From positions 8,804,001 to 8,868,000 of the forward strand of contig JAFFJZ010000003.1 of the NCBI GenBank assembly GCA_018340375.1: a stretch of DNA of 64,000 bases, written 5' to 3'. The position numbers were made by a program, and so were the translations under genes. This stretch comes from Gonatopus flavifemur (taxonomy: Eukaryota > Arthropoda > Insecta > Hymenoptera > Dryinidae). Numbering within the stretch: the stretch's first letter is position 1; every line of letters starts with the position of its first letter. This document shows, in pieces, positions 38,250 through 49,174 of the stretch. The notes beneath the pieces are model-generated. The model searched no databases and had not been told where the DNA came from. It saw only the letters and a list, made by a program, of their open reading frames with translations.

Positions 38250-38945
38250 TAACAAGCAAAAAATCTCTGTTCTCAAAAAGGGATATAAAAGCTCGATTGG
38301 GAATCAATCTCTTGGAGTTGGCCAGGGTGAACTACATTTTATTCGATCGGAACGTTTACAGAGAGATTAAATTGATCCATTAACTGGCGATATTGGTACA
38401 GCATTTTGTTATGCGGTGATCAACAGTGGCTCTAGGTAGAGTGTCAGGACTTGAAAATCAGCCTCATCCCAAGCTATAGACTGGAAATCCTTTTTTCTCA
38501 GGTTATCTCAAAATATGAAAAAATAAGTCACAAATATTCTTTAAATCGGAAAGAGGGAGCTTTCCACTCGAATGAAAAGATAGGTTCCCTCCTGTTCGAG
38601 TTGGATTCTCACAATAATGTTGACGCTGTTTTATGATATAGAAAGAAAAGTCGTGGAATACTAAAGAGACATATTTTCAAACTCCGACGTTGAGGTTCTA
38701 ATTGGGAAACTCTGGGTTTTCTTATCCCTCCCTGTGTTGAATTTCTGCCGAGGACTTGTCCTGAACAGGAATCTGGTATGCCTCGTCTGGACCTAAAGTT
38801 TTCCACATTGGAATTCCTACCAGGGAGATTGAGAGTGAAAAATGATCAATCTTGACGTTGAATAAACGTTTAACATTCATAACTCGAGTATTAAACATCA
38901 CTAAGCGAAAATCGTGCCAATTAAATTAGCGTTACAAACGAAGGA
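38250..38945. other. non-coding stretch
   Basis: Unique sequence between two fold-back elements. The 65-codon minus-strand frame at 38609-38806 has no motif. Confidence 0.5.
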
Positions 38946-38950
38946 ACGTA

Positions 38951-39190
38951 CACGGAAAAAATTAGCGATCCAAATTTTCGTTGACTGGTATGTCACTTTG
39001 GGACGGAGCAAAAATTCCAGAAGAATCCGTACACTAGATTTCAATCATTCGTTGACTTTGTCCATTGTTTCAATAATGGAAAGAGTCAACGACTTATTAA
39101 AATCCAGGGCACGAATTCTTCTGGAATTTGTGCTCCGTCCCAAAGTGACATACCAGTCAACGAAAATTTGGATCGCCAATTTTTTCCGTG
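38951..39190. mobile_element. 240-bp MITE, TA-flanked, long terminal inverted repeats
   Basis: The element starts CACGGAAAAAATTAGCGATC and ends with GATCGCCAATTTTTTCCGTG. Arms continue almost to the centre near 39070 with high identity, for example TTGACTGGTATGTCACTTTG against CAAAGTGACATACCAGTCAA. It is flanked by TA at 38949-38950 and at 39191-39192, the target duplication made by Tc1/mariner-superfamily transposases. It has no coding capacity, so any movement would need a transposase from elsewhere. The 148-codon and 73-codon frames across it (38914-39360 +, 39086-39307 -) are artefacts of the inverted repeat. High arm identity suggests a fairly recent insertion compared with the other fold-backs. 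Confidence 0.9.
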
Positions 39191-39194
39191 TAGT

Positions 39195-39900
39195 GATTTG
39201 TTTTCAACACTCAGCACTACAAGAAATCGTAATCCTTGCGACACGTTCTTCATTGGATACCTTATATTACAAATTTTTGCCCCAATTATTTTTGAAATCT
39301 TGTACAAAATCCTATAAAATTTGTGGATATTTGAATAAACTCAACTCAAATTCAAGATAGTTGACGAGAGAAAGAAGTCTCAAAAATGTACATGAACTAT
39401 CAAAACAATGAGAACTCATCTAAAATGATTCCTTTCAATTGAATTATATTGTGGAAAAATGTATATTTGAAACAATAGTTAGTCGAGTTCATGAATGTGT
39501 TCAATGAATTTTGTAATCCTTCAACATCACGATCACGAGCTGCACGAAGAGAAGTCCACCAGAAACCTACTTAGTTATGTTCCATTCTCTCATCATGCAA
39601 TAAGTTTTGTATAGGAAGTAATAATTCATAAAGAGGATTTCAGAGGGCAGAGCGAAACAGAATCGAATAATCGGAGAAGGAATTTAGTTGTCATCAAGGA
39701 AAAGTAGAAAGGCTCGTTAAGTAGCAACGTTTGCCATTGAATGCCAAAGTCCAAGAGAAAATTGTCAACAGTTCTTGAAGCTTGTAAGTCGAAGTCTGAA
39801 AGGAGAGGGGAAAAAAGTGAGGTAGAAAAGAGCCGGTCATAAGTTCAAGCCAAGAATTCGCACGGGAATGAGGAATTGGAGTAAGTTGCGACTGTGCCGG
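39195..39900. other. non-coding stretch
   Basis: AT-rich unique sequence that becomes purine-rich from about 39650. No gene. Confidence 0.55.
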
Positions 39901-39910
39901 CACTGGTCTC

Positions 39911-39928
39911 GTCGTCGTCGTAGTCGTA

Positions 39929-39974
<46 letters not shown>
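39911..39974. repeat. (GTC)n microsatellite, 64 bp
   Basis: Near-perfect GTC units with two TAG-containing interruptions. The three frames would read runs of Arg, Ser or Val on one strand and Asp, Thr or Arg on the other, which explains the long frames here on both strands (39868-40302 +, 39694-40098 -). I do not regard those frames as genes. Confidence 0.95.
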
Positions 39975-39975
<1 letters not shown>

Positions 39976-40021
39976 GGTTGGCATTGGCGCGGTGGTGGCT
40001 TGTGGGAGTGGGTAGGAGATA

Positions 40022-40041
40022 GTGGTGGTGGTGGTGGTGGT
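40022..40041. repeat. (GTG)n microsatellite
   Basis: A short GTG run about 50 bases after the GTC tract, in the same low-complexity segment. Confidence 0.9.
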
Positions 40042-40332
40042 TCGTTCTACTGGATAAAGTCGAGAAAAGCAAGAGTTGAGATCAATACCTCCAACCAACC
40101 CCCAACGCCACCCTCTTCAACCTCCACCTACCGTGAGGAAAAGGTAGTCCCCATACCAGGATCTTTTTTATTTTCTCTCTCACTCTCTGGGTACAGTGGA
40201 TACGATTTTCTCTTTTCCACTTTTCTCCAGTTTTTCTTTTTTTTTTGTTGTACATTTTCTTTCACAAGGTGTGTTAGAAGCGCGAGACAGCTCGTTTCAT
40301 GAAACCGCGCTATATAGTCAACATTATGCGTC

Positions 40333-40375
40333 CCTTTCTTCTCCTCTTCTTCTTCTTCTTCTTCTACTTCTTCTA
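40333..40375. repeat. (TTC)n microsatellite, interrupted
   Basis: CTTCTT units with two interruptions, in a pyrimidine-rich stretch that begins at about 40160. Confidence 0.9.
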
Positions 40376-40476
40376 CCCCCTGAGGAAACCTTATCTCGAG
40401 TTATCGTGAGTTTCTTCAAGTTATGTGAAGTTCGGAGTCGAAACACATTCTGTTTTCTCCCGACATGACTGGTATC

Positions 40477-40505
40477 TGTGTACGCGTACGTGTGTATATA
40501 TACAT
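40477..40505. other. 29-bp alternating purine-pyrimidine tract
   Basis: Strict alternation covering GTGTACGCGTACGTGTGT and the following ATATATACAT. Such tracts can adopt left-handed DNA under torsional stress; function here is unknown. Confidence 0.7.
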
Positions 40506-40509
40506 TCAT

Positions 40510-41890
40510 ACGCTTTAATCGAACTTTGTACTGAACAATCGAACATGTATTAGGGTGGTAAAAAATTCCTCAAAGGTCAACATATTATTCGAAAATGGTA
40601 ATGAGATGAAAAGAAATGATTATTACAATCCATATCCTATCAAAATGCTTGGTGTAAATTGAAATTTTGTATAAGAATATAGGTTCTCATTCGTTATCAA
40701 TGAATTCGTCTCATAATTCATTGAAAGTTTGCATAAACATCCTTCTGATCCTTGCAAACAACTTTCAACTTGTTACGGAAGGTTCTCTCTGCTTGTGAAT
40801 ACCTAATATTAAACCTAAGATCATTACTCTTTATGTTTTGTTGTACAGCAGTCGTTTAGTCTTCCGATAAATGTCCTTCCACTTCTGTTTACAACTTTCC
40901 TTCCCTTTGTGCGTAGAAGAGAGATTAGAAGGATACTGATGTCTAGTGGTGGCAGGCGTGCCAAAATTCTCAAAACTTCATTGGTCTGTAGAATCAGAAT
41001 ATAAACGTGCACTGATTGAAACTTTTATTTTATTTGCGATTGCAGGTATTATGGTGGAATTGAAAACTGTACTGTGGGGATATGATTTTCTGTAATCTAA
41101 ATCCAGCTCGTGACCAGTTGCCTGGTAATGTGGATTTTATTAATTTTTCTACCGCAATTTTATCCACAATTCCAACAAGGAGATCATCACAACAACTCTG
41201 TTCCTCAAAAAAGAATTTCATTCTTGTTACAACTTAACTTTGTTCGCATACGTTTTCGATTTCGATGAGTCTACAATTGAAAACCAGGAGGCTCAGGATT
41301 TGGAGGTAAATCTTCAGCAGCTCGAGATTCCAAGATAAAGTTTACTTTAAAATGACTCCGTAACTTTGGCAAGCATTAAAGTTTACATCACAATCCAACC
41401 AAAGTCGACAGTGAAACTATTTCTCAGCATCCATCGTTGATTTAAATTTCACAAACATTATTGAAATTTCTGGATTTAAGTGAAACTGACTCGAGATGAT
41501 GATAATTCATAGAATCACGCGTTGAGCATTTCAGGGTATCTCAAAATAATTACATTGAGGGGAATTTTATGTGTCGCCATTAGAAAAATTCCTTTATGTA
41601 CATACATTCCATAAAACACCTAAGACACTGTTGCAAGTCCTCGCTCAAAGAGTCCAACCTCTCTGAGCTTCTTTGTAATCAACTGTAAACTATTGTGACG
41701 GGACCCGAGAAATTACTACGAGTCACGAGCGCGCAATAGCGAGAGTAATAAAGTTCGCTGAAACTTGTGTACTCGAGAGCGTGTTGGCATCGTTCTTTTC
41801 CCAACGAGTAACTCTTATAAAAGGAGTGAATCTGCTTGTAACTAACAGGATATTTGGATATTCGCTCCCCTTCGTAGGAATATGAGAACA
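40510..41890. other. non-coding stretch
   Basis: AT-rich unique sequence. Minus-strand frames of 62-63 codons (40824-41012, 41030-41221) carry no motif. Confidence 0.55.
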
Positions 41891-42272
41891 ATGAATATTC
41901 AGATTTGAATAGGAAGAATCGTTTATACAAACCGATACAAGATTGATCAATCTTTCTTCTTTGGTATAAAATGATTATAGAAAACACGGGTTCCCTCTGA
42001 TACTTGATATGATGCTTTTGAATGTAAAAGAAAAAAACAGCATCCCCTCTTTTCCTTTTTCCTTTCTCCTTTCCTCTTTGGCAGTTATAACTCACGGCTA
42101 ATCTAATCCGGAGATACGTTCTGGCGTTGGTAGCCAGACGATTTATAAAAATGTACATTTGTGCAAAAATATAATGGTTGTCTCGGGCTTTTTCGGGGAG
42201 ACTGAGGGAAAGAAGGTTACAAGCATACGTATATGTATACACATATACGTACGTGTATATACGTGCGTACAC
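41679..42272 (-). other. longest frame in the window (197 codons), judged fortuitous
   Basis: It begins in the alternating purine-pyrimidine tract, so its first residues are a Tyr/Thr/Val/Ile low-complexity run. The rest is rich in Ser, Tyr, Lys and Arg with no domain, signal peptide or repeat. An overlapping 75-codon frame lies on the same strand and another frame on the opposite strand. I do not call it a gene. Confidence 0.5.
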
Positions 42273-42273
42273 G
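42223..42273. other. 51-bp perfectly alternating purine-pyrimidine tract
   Basis: Every base from 42223 to 42273 alternates purine and pyrimidine, mixing ACGT, GTAT and CACA steps, for example TATACGTACGTGTATATACG. This is long for a non-monotonous sequence and is a candidate for Z-DNA formation or cruciform extrusion, as parts are also palindromic. Confidence 0.9.
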
Positions 42274-42279
42274 GTAGTA

Positions 42280-43020
42280 GTCTCTTCCCTGACAGTGGAA
42301 CAGGAGGAAGAGCTGTAACTCTCGTATATTCACAACACATAATCTCAGATACTAGTGGAGAGGCAGGCATTCATCCCCTTTCATCTCCACCCCTTCATCT
42401 CCGGACACCAACAGTCCTCCTCTCCCTTCGCCCTCTCTCTGCTACTTCCATCCTCCACCACAGACACCTTCGAACCCCGACCCGAGGCCACGGGAGTTGT
42501 AGCTGCTAACTTAGTTTGTGAACTGCAAAATCCTTCGCCACCCACGAGGGCATACAAATAATAATTCTTTGTTTCGCTCGGCACGGAGACGTGTAAATAC
42601 CGAGTGCTCTTCCATTTCTTTCCTTCTTTCCTTTCATCTACCTTTTTTTTCAGTTTTCTACCAGACTTTGAAAAAAGAACGAAGAGGATGGAGATACTGT
42701 TCTAGGTGGTACCCGCCTAAATCGCTTCAACAACTCATTCTCTGAAAGTTGCGACGAGCTTTGGAGATCTACGATGAGAGACGAGAGCTTTGCTTGTCCC
42801 CTTTCTCCCCTCCCATCCCTCCATCCTTCGCCACCTTTTCATCCGGAGCAACAGCAGCGGTAGTAGTTGTAGTTGTAGGAACTGTGACAACGCAACCGTC
42901 TACTCTCTTATCCACTGTATACCGTGAAGAGTTGTCCTGCAGCGGCAGCAACAATAACGAAGAGCGAAAGATCTTCATTCTGTATCTTCAGAGTTGTTTC
43001 ACAACGAAATATAGAGATAT
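42280..43020. other. pyrimidine-rich, CpG-containing segment
   Basis: CT-rich sequence with a GTAGTTGTA-type run near 42860-42878 and frames on both strands (42355-42561, 42381-42584 -, 42749-43030). None has a recognisable domain. It could be untranslated or regulatory. Confidence 0.35.
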
Positions 43021-43024
43021 TGTT

Positions 43025-44560
43025 ATCTAGATCGCAAAGTATTCATACGATTCGAGGTTACTGAATTCTCTTGTTTCCCAATCCTGGGAACAGGATTCGT
43101 CAAAGATCTTTTCAATAACTCTCATTGATCAGTCCTGGTCAACTTGGGAACAAAAAATGGGTGAAATTTCATTGAGAAATACCACAGCTTTGAATGTATT
43201 GTGATTACAATTTATATTCCATAATTTCACGGCACGTATGAAAATCAAAATTGCAAAGAACGTGTAAGTGATTTGTCAGGTATTATTTCTCCTTGGAAGA
43301 ATGTCTTGATATCCAGAAGTTCGCATATTTTCCTAATGATTACATGGCAGCTTGGTATGGAAGCGGTACGAGTATACCGAGGTCTGTTGATATTCGCGTC
43401 TAGACTCAACGCGGATATGTAGAGAGAGAGAGAGAGTGTATAAAGACACGATATAGCTCACAGATGCATGATTTTCGCACAGCTGATTGTAGAATTGTTG
43501 TGAAAATACGTCTATAAAAAACAATGGGATGGGATTGAAATGAAAATGAATTAATAAAACCTCTGTTGCAGTGAATTTCTTCCCTTATCAAAACCATCAA
43601 GATTAGTAAAAAAAAAATATGAGCGAAACATCGTGGAACAAAAGAATGAAAATTCAATCAGATTGAACCACTCTCGCGTACACGATTTCAAATCTCAAAG
43701 AAATCACATGAATACAAAAAGTAAAACGAAGTATCGCAACAAACAATTGAATATTGTATTTTCGACAACAATAAATTTGCAACACAGTCTTAGAAATGTT
43801 GAGAACAGATTATTCTTCAACCAAGTAATCTTCATTTGATAGTCTTTCGAGGGGAAATAATGCGTAAAAATTTTCATTCGCACGCACTTTGTGTTTGAAA
43901 ATGTATATTCCTGTGATGGAGAGTAAGATACATTCTGATGGGAATAATTTGTACAATGTTCATATCATTTTCTCGTCTATAATTTGAGCAATTGAATTAT
44001 TCCAACAAGAGATAAATGTATATACACATAGCTCTTCTAGCCTGAGTGTGAATGTGGCCTAGTTGTGAGTTTGAACAAAATGTATAACAACAGCATTGTG
44101 AAATCATCAATTGATACGCGTACGTATACAACGTATACTCCCTGCTATTACAGCGGTTAATTATTTGAATTATGAATTTAATGGTAACGGAGATAATTAA
44201 ATTATAAAACAACTTTATTCATTCAACGGAAGAATGTTTCAACATAATGTAACTCATTTCATTCTTTCGAATCTATACAGATGTACGTATATATGTATGA
44301 ACTCACACATAGAATCGTTCCCCGATAGGAACAATTTTCTCCCAAGGACACTGTGTATACATATTTTTTCAAATGAATCATGAGAATTTATCACGATACG
44401 AATTAAGATTTGTTCTCCAGTGAGTTTTGTAAAGCGAATATAACATATTTTATAAAAGTTTTCCAATTCTGACGAAACGAAACATTCGTTGTACGGATTT
44501 ATGAAAGTCTCAAAAGAATATCGACCGTGTATGGGATGGAAGAGGTATGATGGGACAAGT
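43025..44560. other. non-coding stretch
   Basis: AT-rich unique sequence containing a GA run at 43421-43436. The 107-codon minus-strand frame at 44254-44577 shows no motif. Confidence 0.55.
43421..43436. repeat. (AG)8 microsatellite
   Basis: Uninterrupted AG dinucleotides in an otherwise AT-rich part. Confidence 0.9.
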
Positions 44561-45860
44561 CCAGCGATTGACGTCAAAGTCCAACGTTGTCGTCCTGGAC
44601 GGTCAGCAATAACGGAGTAAACTTGAGAAGAGAAAAAGAGGATGGTGGTCGAGAGACGGAAGGGACAAACAAAGATAGACGACTAGAAGGAAAAGAGGAT
44701 TGGTATACGTGTATGTGGATATCCGTGTGTGTGATGGAAGGGTAACGACGTTGAGAGGAGAGGCAATGGAACTGCCAGGGGTGGAGAGAGGAGAGAAAAG
44801 AAGAAGAGACGTAAGGTTGTAGGAGGTGGAGGAATCGAGGAGGCCAGCCACCGCAGTCCTCTTTCTATTTCTATCTCCCTCTCTCTTTCTCTATTTCCCT
44901 CTCTTCTTCCCTCGGCAAGAAAGAGTGGAAAGATATCGATATAGCTTCGAAATGAAAGAGAAAAAGTAAGATAGTAGAGGGACTGAGAGTACTCTCGAGC
45001 CCCGCCGTGCCGCTTTGGAAGAAAACGCGCTTCGGTTTATTTCAGTTCGATTTTTCCAGTGTCGCCGTCGCCCTGACGACAATTCGCAGGCGCGGCACTT
45101 TCTCTCCCTCCCCCCCTTCCATCCCTCTTTTTCAGCTTTCACCTCTTCTCTCGTTCCGAGACGACTTCGATCTACTCTTTCCTCTCTTTCCTACTTCTAT
45201 GAAACGAACGACGTTAGAACGAGAGAAACGATCGAATGGGTTACGCCCAGATGCGCGCATCGAACCCTGGTCAATAGAGTCTTCTTTCATCTCGCTCTCA
45301 CGTTCAATCTATTCGATTCTATCCTCCATTCCTCTTTCACCGATTCCGGAGCATCGAAAAGGGGTGTAACTATTTGCGGACAGAGAGCAATGCGTCGAGG
45401 TGCGTTGAGGGTCCACCTATATCGAGGGAATCGAGGGTGGACGAAATCCTCCTGTTCCTCCTCTCCTCCCCCCCTCACCTTTACCCTTGTTCGATGCGGC
45501 AATACAGAGAGGGTTTCGAATTACTGGTGAGCATCTACTGGCGGAGAACCACCCCCGCGCGATTGGAAATCTATTCCCACCCTCAAAGTCGATCCTCGAC
45601 CTATCGGAGGATTCGGTTCGGAGATATTGAGTCTGCGCTTTCTCTCACCTCTCCAAAGCCCTCTCGTGTGCTCGCGTAGAGTAGAGTGATCCCAAACCCT
45701 CATTGCTTCACCTCCATCTCCCTCCACCCTACCCCCAATGCAACTTTCTCCCATCTCCGTTATTCCTTTTGGTTCTCTAGTCCCGATGCTTCCAATGTCG
45801 CTATTCTTCTTCTCTTTCTATCTCATTTTTCTAGTTTCTATCATGGATGCCGAGATTAAC
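44561..45860. other. purine- then pyrimidine-rich, CpG-rich island
   Basis: Purine-rich to about 44850, then pyrimidine-rich blocks (44858-44913, 45095-45200, 45700-45840) separated by CpG-rich sequence around 44998-45080 and 45200-45640. Frames up to 171 codons occur on both strands (45007-45369, 45015-45530, 45287-45502 -), a pattern expected when stops are rare. I recognise no domain. Of the whole window this is one of the likelier places for an untranslated exon or promoter. Confidence 0.35.
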
Positions 45861-47700
45861 CGGTTTCTTTAATGAGAAACTGCGGTTTAATCCAACAAGT
45901 ATTTTGGTTCATTTCCCATTATCATAAAATCGATTCAATTTATAACGGGTGCAATGCTTCATTTACTTTCCATTATCTTTTGAAGTTTCCTTTTGTATAT
46001 AACCCTGGAATGAATTATGCAATGCATAATCACAATTTTCTTCAATATTTAATGCGCTTGAAGGGCAATAGTGCATTTCTCGTTCGCAAATAAGAAGATT
46101 TAGTACATTACGGTTACGAGTGGTCTTATTCTTTTCTTCTGTTTTGTTGTTGATAACCCATTTTGTGCAACTTCTTATCGTGGTAATTTTGATTGAGATC
46201 TGTTGTACGGTGATTCTTAATCACGTGCAATTTGTATTCATTATCTGGTTCTTTGCAAGGTCAATATCTGCTTCATAAAGGGGATGGATAATATCCAAGT
46301 GTTGAGAAGGAACACCTTGTACGACGGTTCAGTGTTTGCAGAGGATTCGAAAGCAGGAATATTATATATTCGATGTAATTCACGTTTATGTTGAATATCG
46401 GCATGCTTTGCGTAGTATTCTCCTGTTATTTTGAATGCCAATAAAAATTCGATATATTTTTTCACTCAAAAGAAAAGTTATAGTTTTCGAATTTCTAGTC
46501 ATAACTGTTATTCAACATTCCGAGTATCAAGATTTCAGGAATTCCCTCTTGTTCATGTGACGTGATTGAAATTTTGTGTGGGGAATGAGTTTGGATAAAA
46601 TTGAAAATCTACAATGAATTTTTACGGATTAATACACTGAATTCGATATCTTTGTTGAGGGAATTTTTTTGCTGTGATTTCCTGATTGAATTACCGAATT
46701 TTTCCAATTTATTGAATCGTTGAGGATAATTCTCACAAGATCTGCCAATCGGTCCTATCATGGCGTGTTTGAAGTCACAGACGTCAGGAATGAAACGCTC
46801 ATGGAGGTTATTAATGGCTTATTCACCACAGCCTGATTACAGCACTATAACACGGGTCCGACAATTCCAGGGAATGATCGGCCAAAGATGAGAACGATGG
46901 CACGAGTACACAAGGTGATGTTGTTGGGTAACTATGGATCATTTTCAAATTGATTTGCTGCGTACAATTCGAATTCAGGGTCAGAATCAGGCCGGCATGT
47001 CGGGGTTTCATCATATTTGAGATTGCATACTCAATGAAATTTTATTGGTTGTCTTGATAGTTTTAATGACAAAGACACTTCAGGAGCGAAGCTTATCCTG
47101 TCTTGAACAATAGTTGACTGACGTTTCAAGGCACAAGCAGGCCCCATTTTCAAAGTTCAAATAGTTCAAATCTGCAAACAGATTCAAAGATTCCTGCCAA
47201 TATTCTGGTGCCTAATTTTCAGATCATACTCCTTTTTATTTTCCATTCGTGTTGACCTTGTCTTTCTCTTTGCAATTCATTGATGTGATTTTCACTTCTG
47301 GAGAAGTTTTATATCATATTTATAAGAGTTGAAATGGTCTGTGAGGAGGATAACCCCTTCTTAGCTTCATCTTACCTTCATGTGATCAATGATTATTTTC
47401 CTTTATATTCTGGTTTTATTGTTTTGACTCTCAATCCTTTTGCAGACTTGAACTATTTGAGCCTTGAAAATGGAGCGTGTTTGTGCTTCGGAACGTGGGT
47501 TAGCTATTCCCCAATAACAAAAGAGCTTTACTTCTCGAGTGTCTTTATGATCAAAATTTCATACGGAAAATTAGAATAATAACAAGTTGTTGTTACTTTT
47601 TTCCCAGTTTCATCATTCAATACTACTCTTGTCCTCCAAAATGAGCTATTGACCGGTTACCTACGACCTCTTCTCACAAAGTCATGACTGTGTTGAGTTT
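45861..47700. other. non-coding stretch
   Basis: AT-rich unique sequence. Frames at 45872-46093, 46241-46465 (-), 46823-47014 (-) and 47334-47579 (+) were read without recognising a family. The last two have balanced, protein-like composition and might be decayed fragments. Confidence 0.45.
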
Positions 47701-47740
47701 CAAAACATGTTCCAATATGTTGCCATGAGCATTGAACATG

Positions 47741-47960
47741 TTGAATTCACTGTCTTGAAGATGAAAATTCCAATTTCCTGATATAATATTCGTAATCAGT
47801 GACACAGAGAATCTCTAAGTGAAATTCTTCAGATATCAATGACCATGTTCTTGAAATTTCATACGCCATTTGGAATTCGCTAACTTGGAAATGAGAATTC
47901 CAATTATCTGATTTGATATTTCTATCCAGCGATCTCAAACAATCCCAAGGATAAGCTTTC
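47741..47960. repeat. diverged tandem pair, ~130-bp unit
   Basis: Unit 1 (from TTGAATTCACTGTCTTGAAG) and unit 2 (from TGGAATTCGCTAACTTGGAA, 47871) align at roughly 70-75% over about 90 bases, including ATTCCAATTTCCTGATAT against ATTCCAATTATCTGATTT. Weaker similarity extends upstream to about 47703. The minus strand is open across unit 2 and into unit 1 (47747-47962), so the ancestor may have been coding. I cannot name it. Confidence 0.7.
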
Positions 47961-48385
47961 ATTCAAAATTAGACAATAGAACAATGTATGCTCTGGAAGG
48001 TGATTGTGAATGCTGATGACGTTGGTGAGATGTATTCTATTACTTGAAATGATCGTGATTTTGGGAGATTAAATCGTGGATGACCGGCCGGATAGTATTA
48101 AATTACGGAACTAGAAGAAAATTCCCAGTTACCCAACAACAATCGACTCAGTTTTTAGTAGACTTTTGTGATTGGCTCAGTGATGCGACAACCTGATTTT
48201 GACTTCCAACCAAAACATGTGGTCCTCAAGCGTGGGCCATGTATCGATGATATTCAGTTGCTTTATTGGATAAAATCTATCGTTTGGATCATTGGAATAT
48301 TAGATATGGATATTTCCGAGCATGGGTGAAGGATGGGATTCTGCATCAACCCAGCATCGACTCCATCCTGCTCATGAATTGGCTA
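47961..48385. other. possible decayed coding region
   Basis: The plus strand is open for about 50 codons ending at 48403 (it includes LDHWNIRYGYFRAWVKDG), and the minus strand is open for about 40 codons around 48190-48310 (including LNIIDTWPTLEDHMFWLEVK). Both look protein-like, but they conflict and neither has context. At most one can reflect a real ancestor. Confidence 0.2.
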
Positions 48386-48583
48386 AAAAATGAATTGGGG
48401 TGAAGTAAATACACTATACGCTATAGTTTTTTTTGCATCAAACACTAGTTCAACAGATTCAATTTTCGTTTCCGACATGGTTTCAATCGGTAATTCACGT
48501 TCAACTTCCGAATCTTCGGAAAACACAACTTTGAACTGCAATAAGTCGATTTTTGTTTGAGGATCATCATCAATCAGGAATAT
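48386..48583 (-). pseudogene. possible degenerate coding fragment, unknown family
   Basis: This minus-strand frame has 66 stop-free codons between a TAG and a TAG and no start near its beginning. Its residues are acidic and charged, unlike the hydrophobic/aromatic mix given by random AT-rich frames. It begins IFLIDDDPQTKIDLLQFKVV, continues with SEDSEVERELPIETMSE and ends VFTSPQFIF. Just upstream on the same strand another short open stretch contains FRYMKPSNVNK followed by GTAGGA, which could be a donor. I do not recognise a family. Options are a broken gene or a piece of a retroelement; a single real internal exon is not excluded. Confidence 0.22.
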
Positions 48584-48894
48584 CTAATTTTGTGGTGAAT
48601 TTCAGCCGGTGCTGATCCGTCCTTCGACGATCAACAGGGATTGCAACTTTCATCAATGATATAAAATCCTACCTTGTTTACATTGCTGGGCTTCATGTAG
48701 CGAAAGCTGCGATTGTGTTCCAAACAATTCCATGACTGATTACATGAGTATGGTATACCACCATGTATTATGATCTGCATTCACTTCAATATTCAAACTT
48801 GAGAGACTTGAAATTCATGAAATTAGCACATTCTTTGATTATCAGTTTCAACATAATTCACTACCCTGCTATATAGTGATATTCGAGTTGAAAC

Positions 48895-49170
48895 ATTTTT
48901 GAAATTATCTATATTTTATATACAATTCAATACAATTTATATATAATTTATACTGAATTCTATATAAATTATATACAATTCAAAAAACTTTTTCACTCAA
49001 GTGGGTGATATCTGAAAGTGTCAATATTTTTTGTATAAAATTTGTTGAGTGGGTATTGAATTTCATAAAGCGTTCCGGAGTAGAAATTTTTCAAATTGTA
49101 TAAAATTCTCATATAATTCCATATAGCGTTTGTATGAATTGTATATAATTTCGGCAATTTTTCCACTTGG
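48895..49170. repeat. AT-rich dispersed repeat, two cores
   Basis: Reverse-orientation copies of the GTGAAAAAGTTTT core lie at about 48973-48996 (AATTCAAAAAACTTTTTCAC) and 49145-49168 (AATTTCGGCAATTTTTCCAC). Between and before them are runs of ATATAAATT and ATATACAATT. It belongs with the segments at 295, 22491 and 50398. Confidence 0.55.
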
Positions 49171-49174
49171 AGTC

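Noticed and set aside
38914..39360. A 148-codon plus-strand frame.
   Set aside because: It runs through both arms of the 240-base MITE, so its length is a by-product of the inverted repeat.
39694..40302. Frames of 134-144 codons rich in Arg, Asp or Thr around the GTC array.
   Set aside because: They are translations of a trinucleotide microsatellite in several phases, on both strands, with no flanking domain or splice signals.
41679..42272. The 197-codon minus-strand frame as a gene.
   Set aside because: The N-terminal part is encoded by the alternating tract and the rest has no domain; other frames overlap it.
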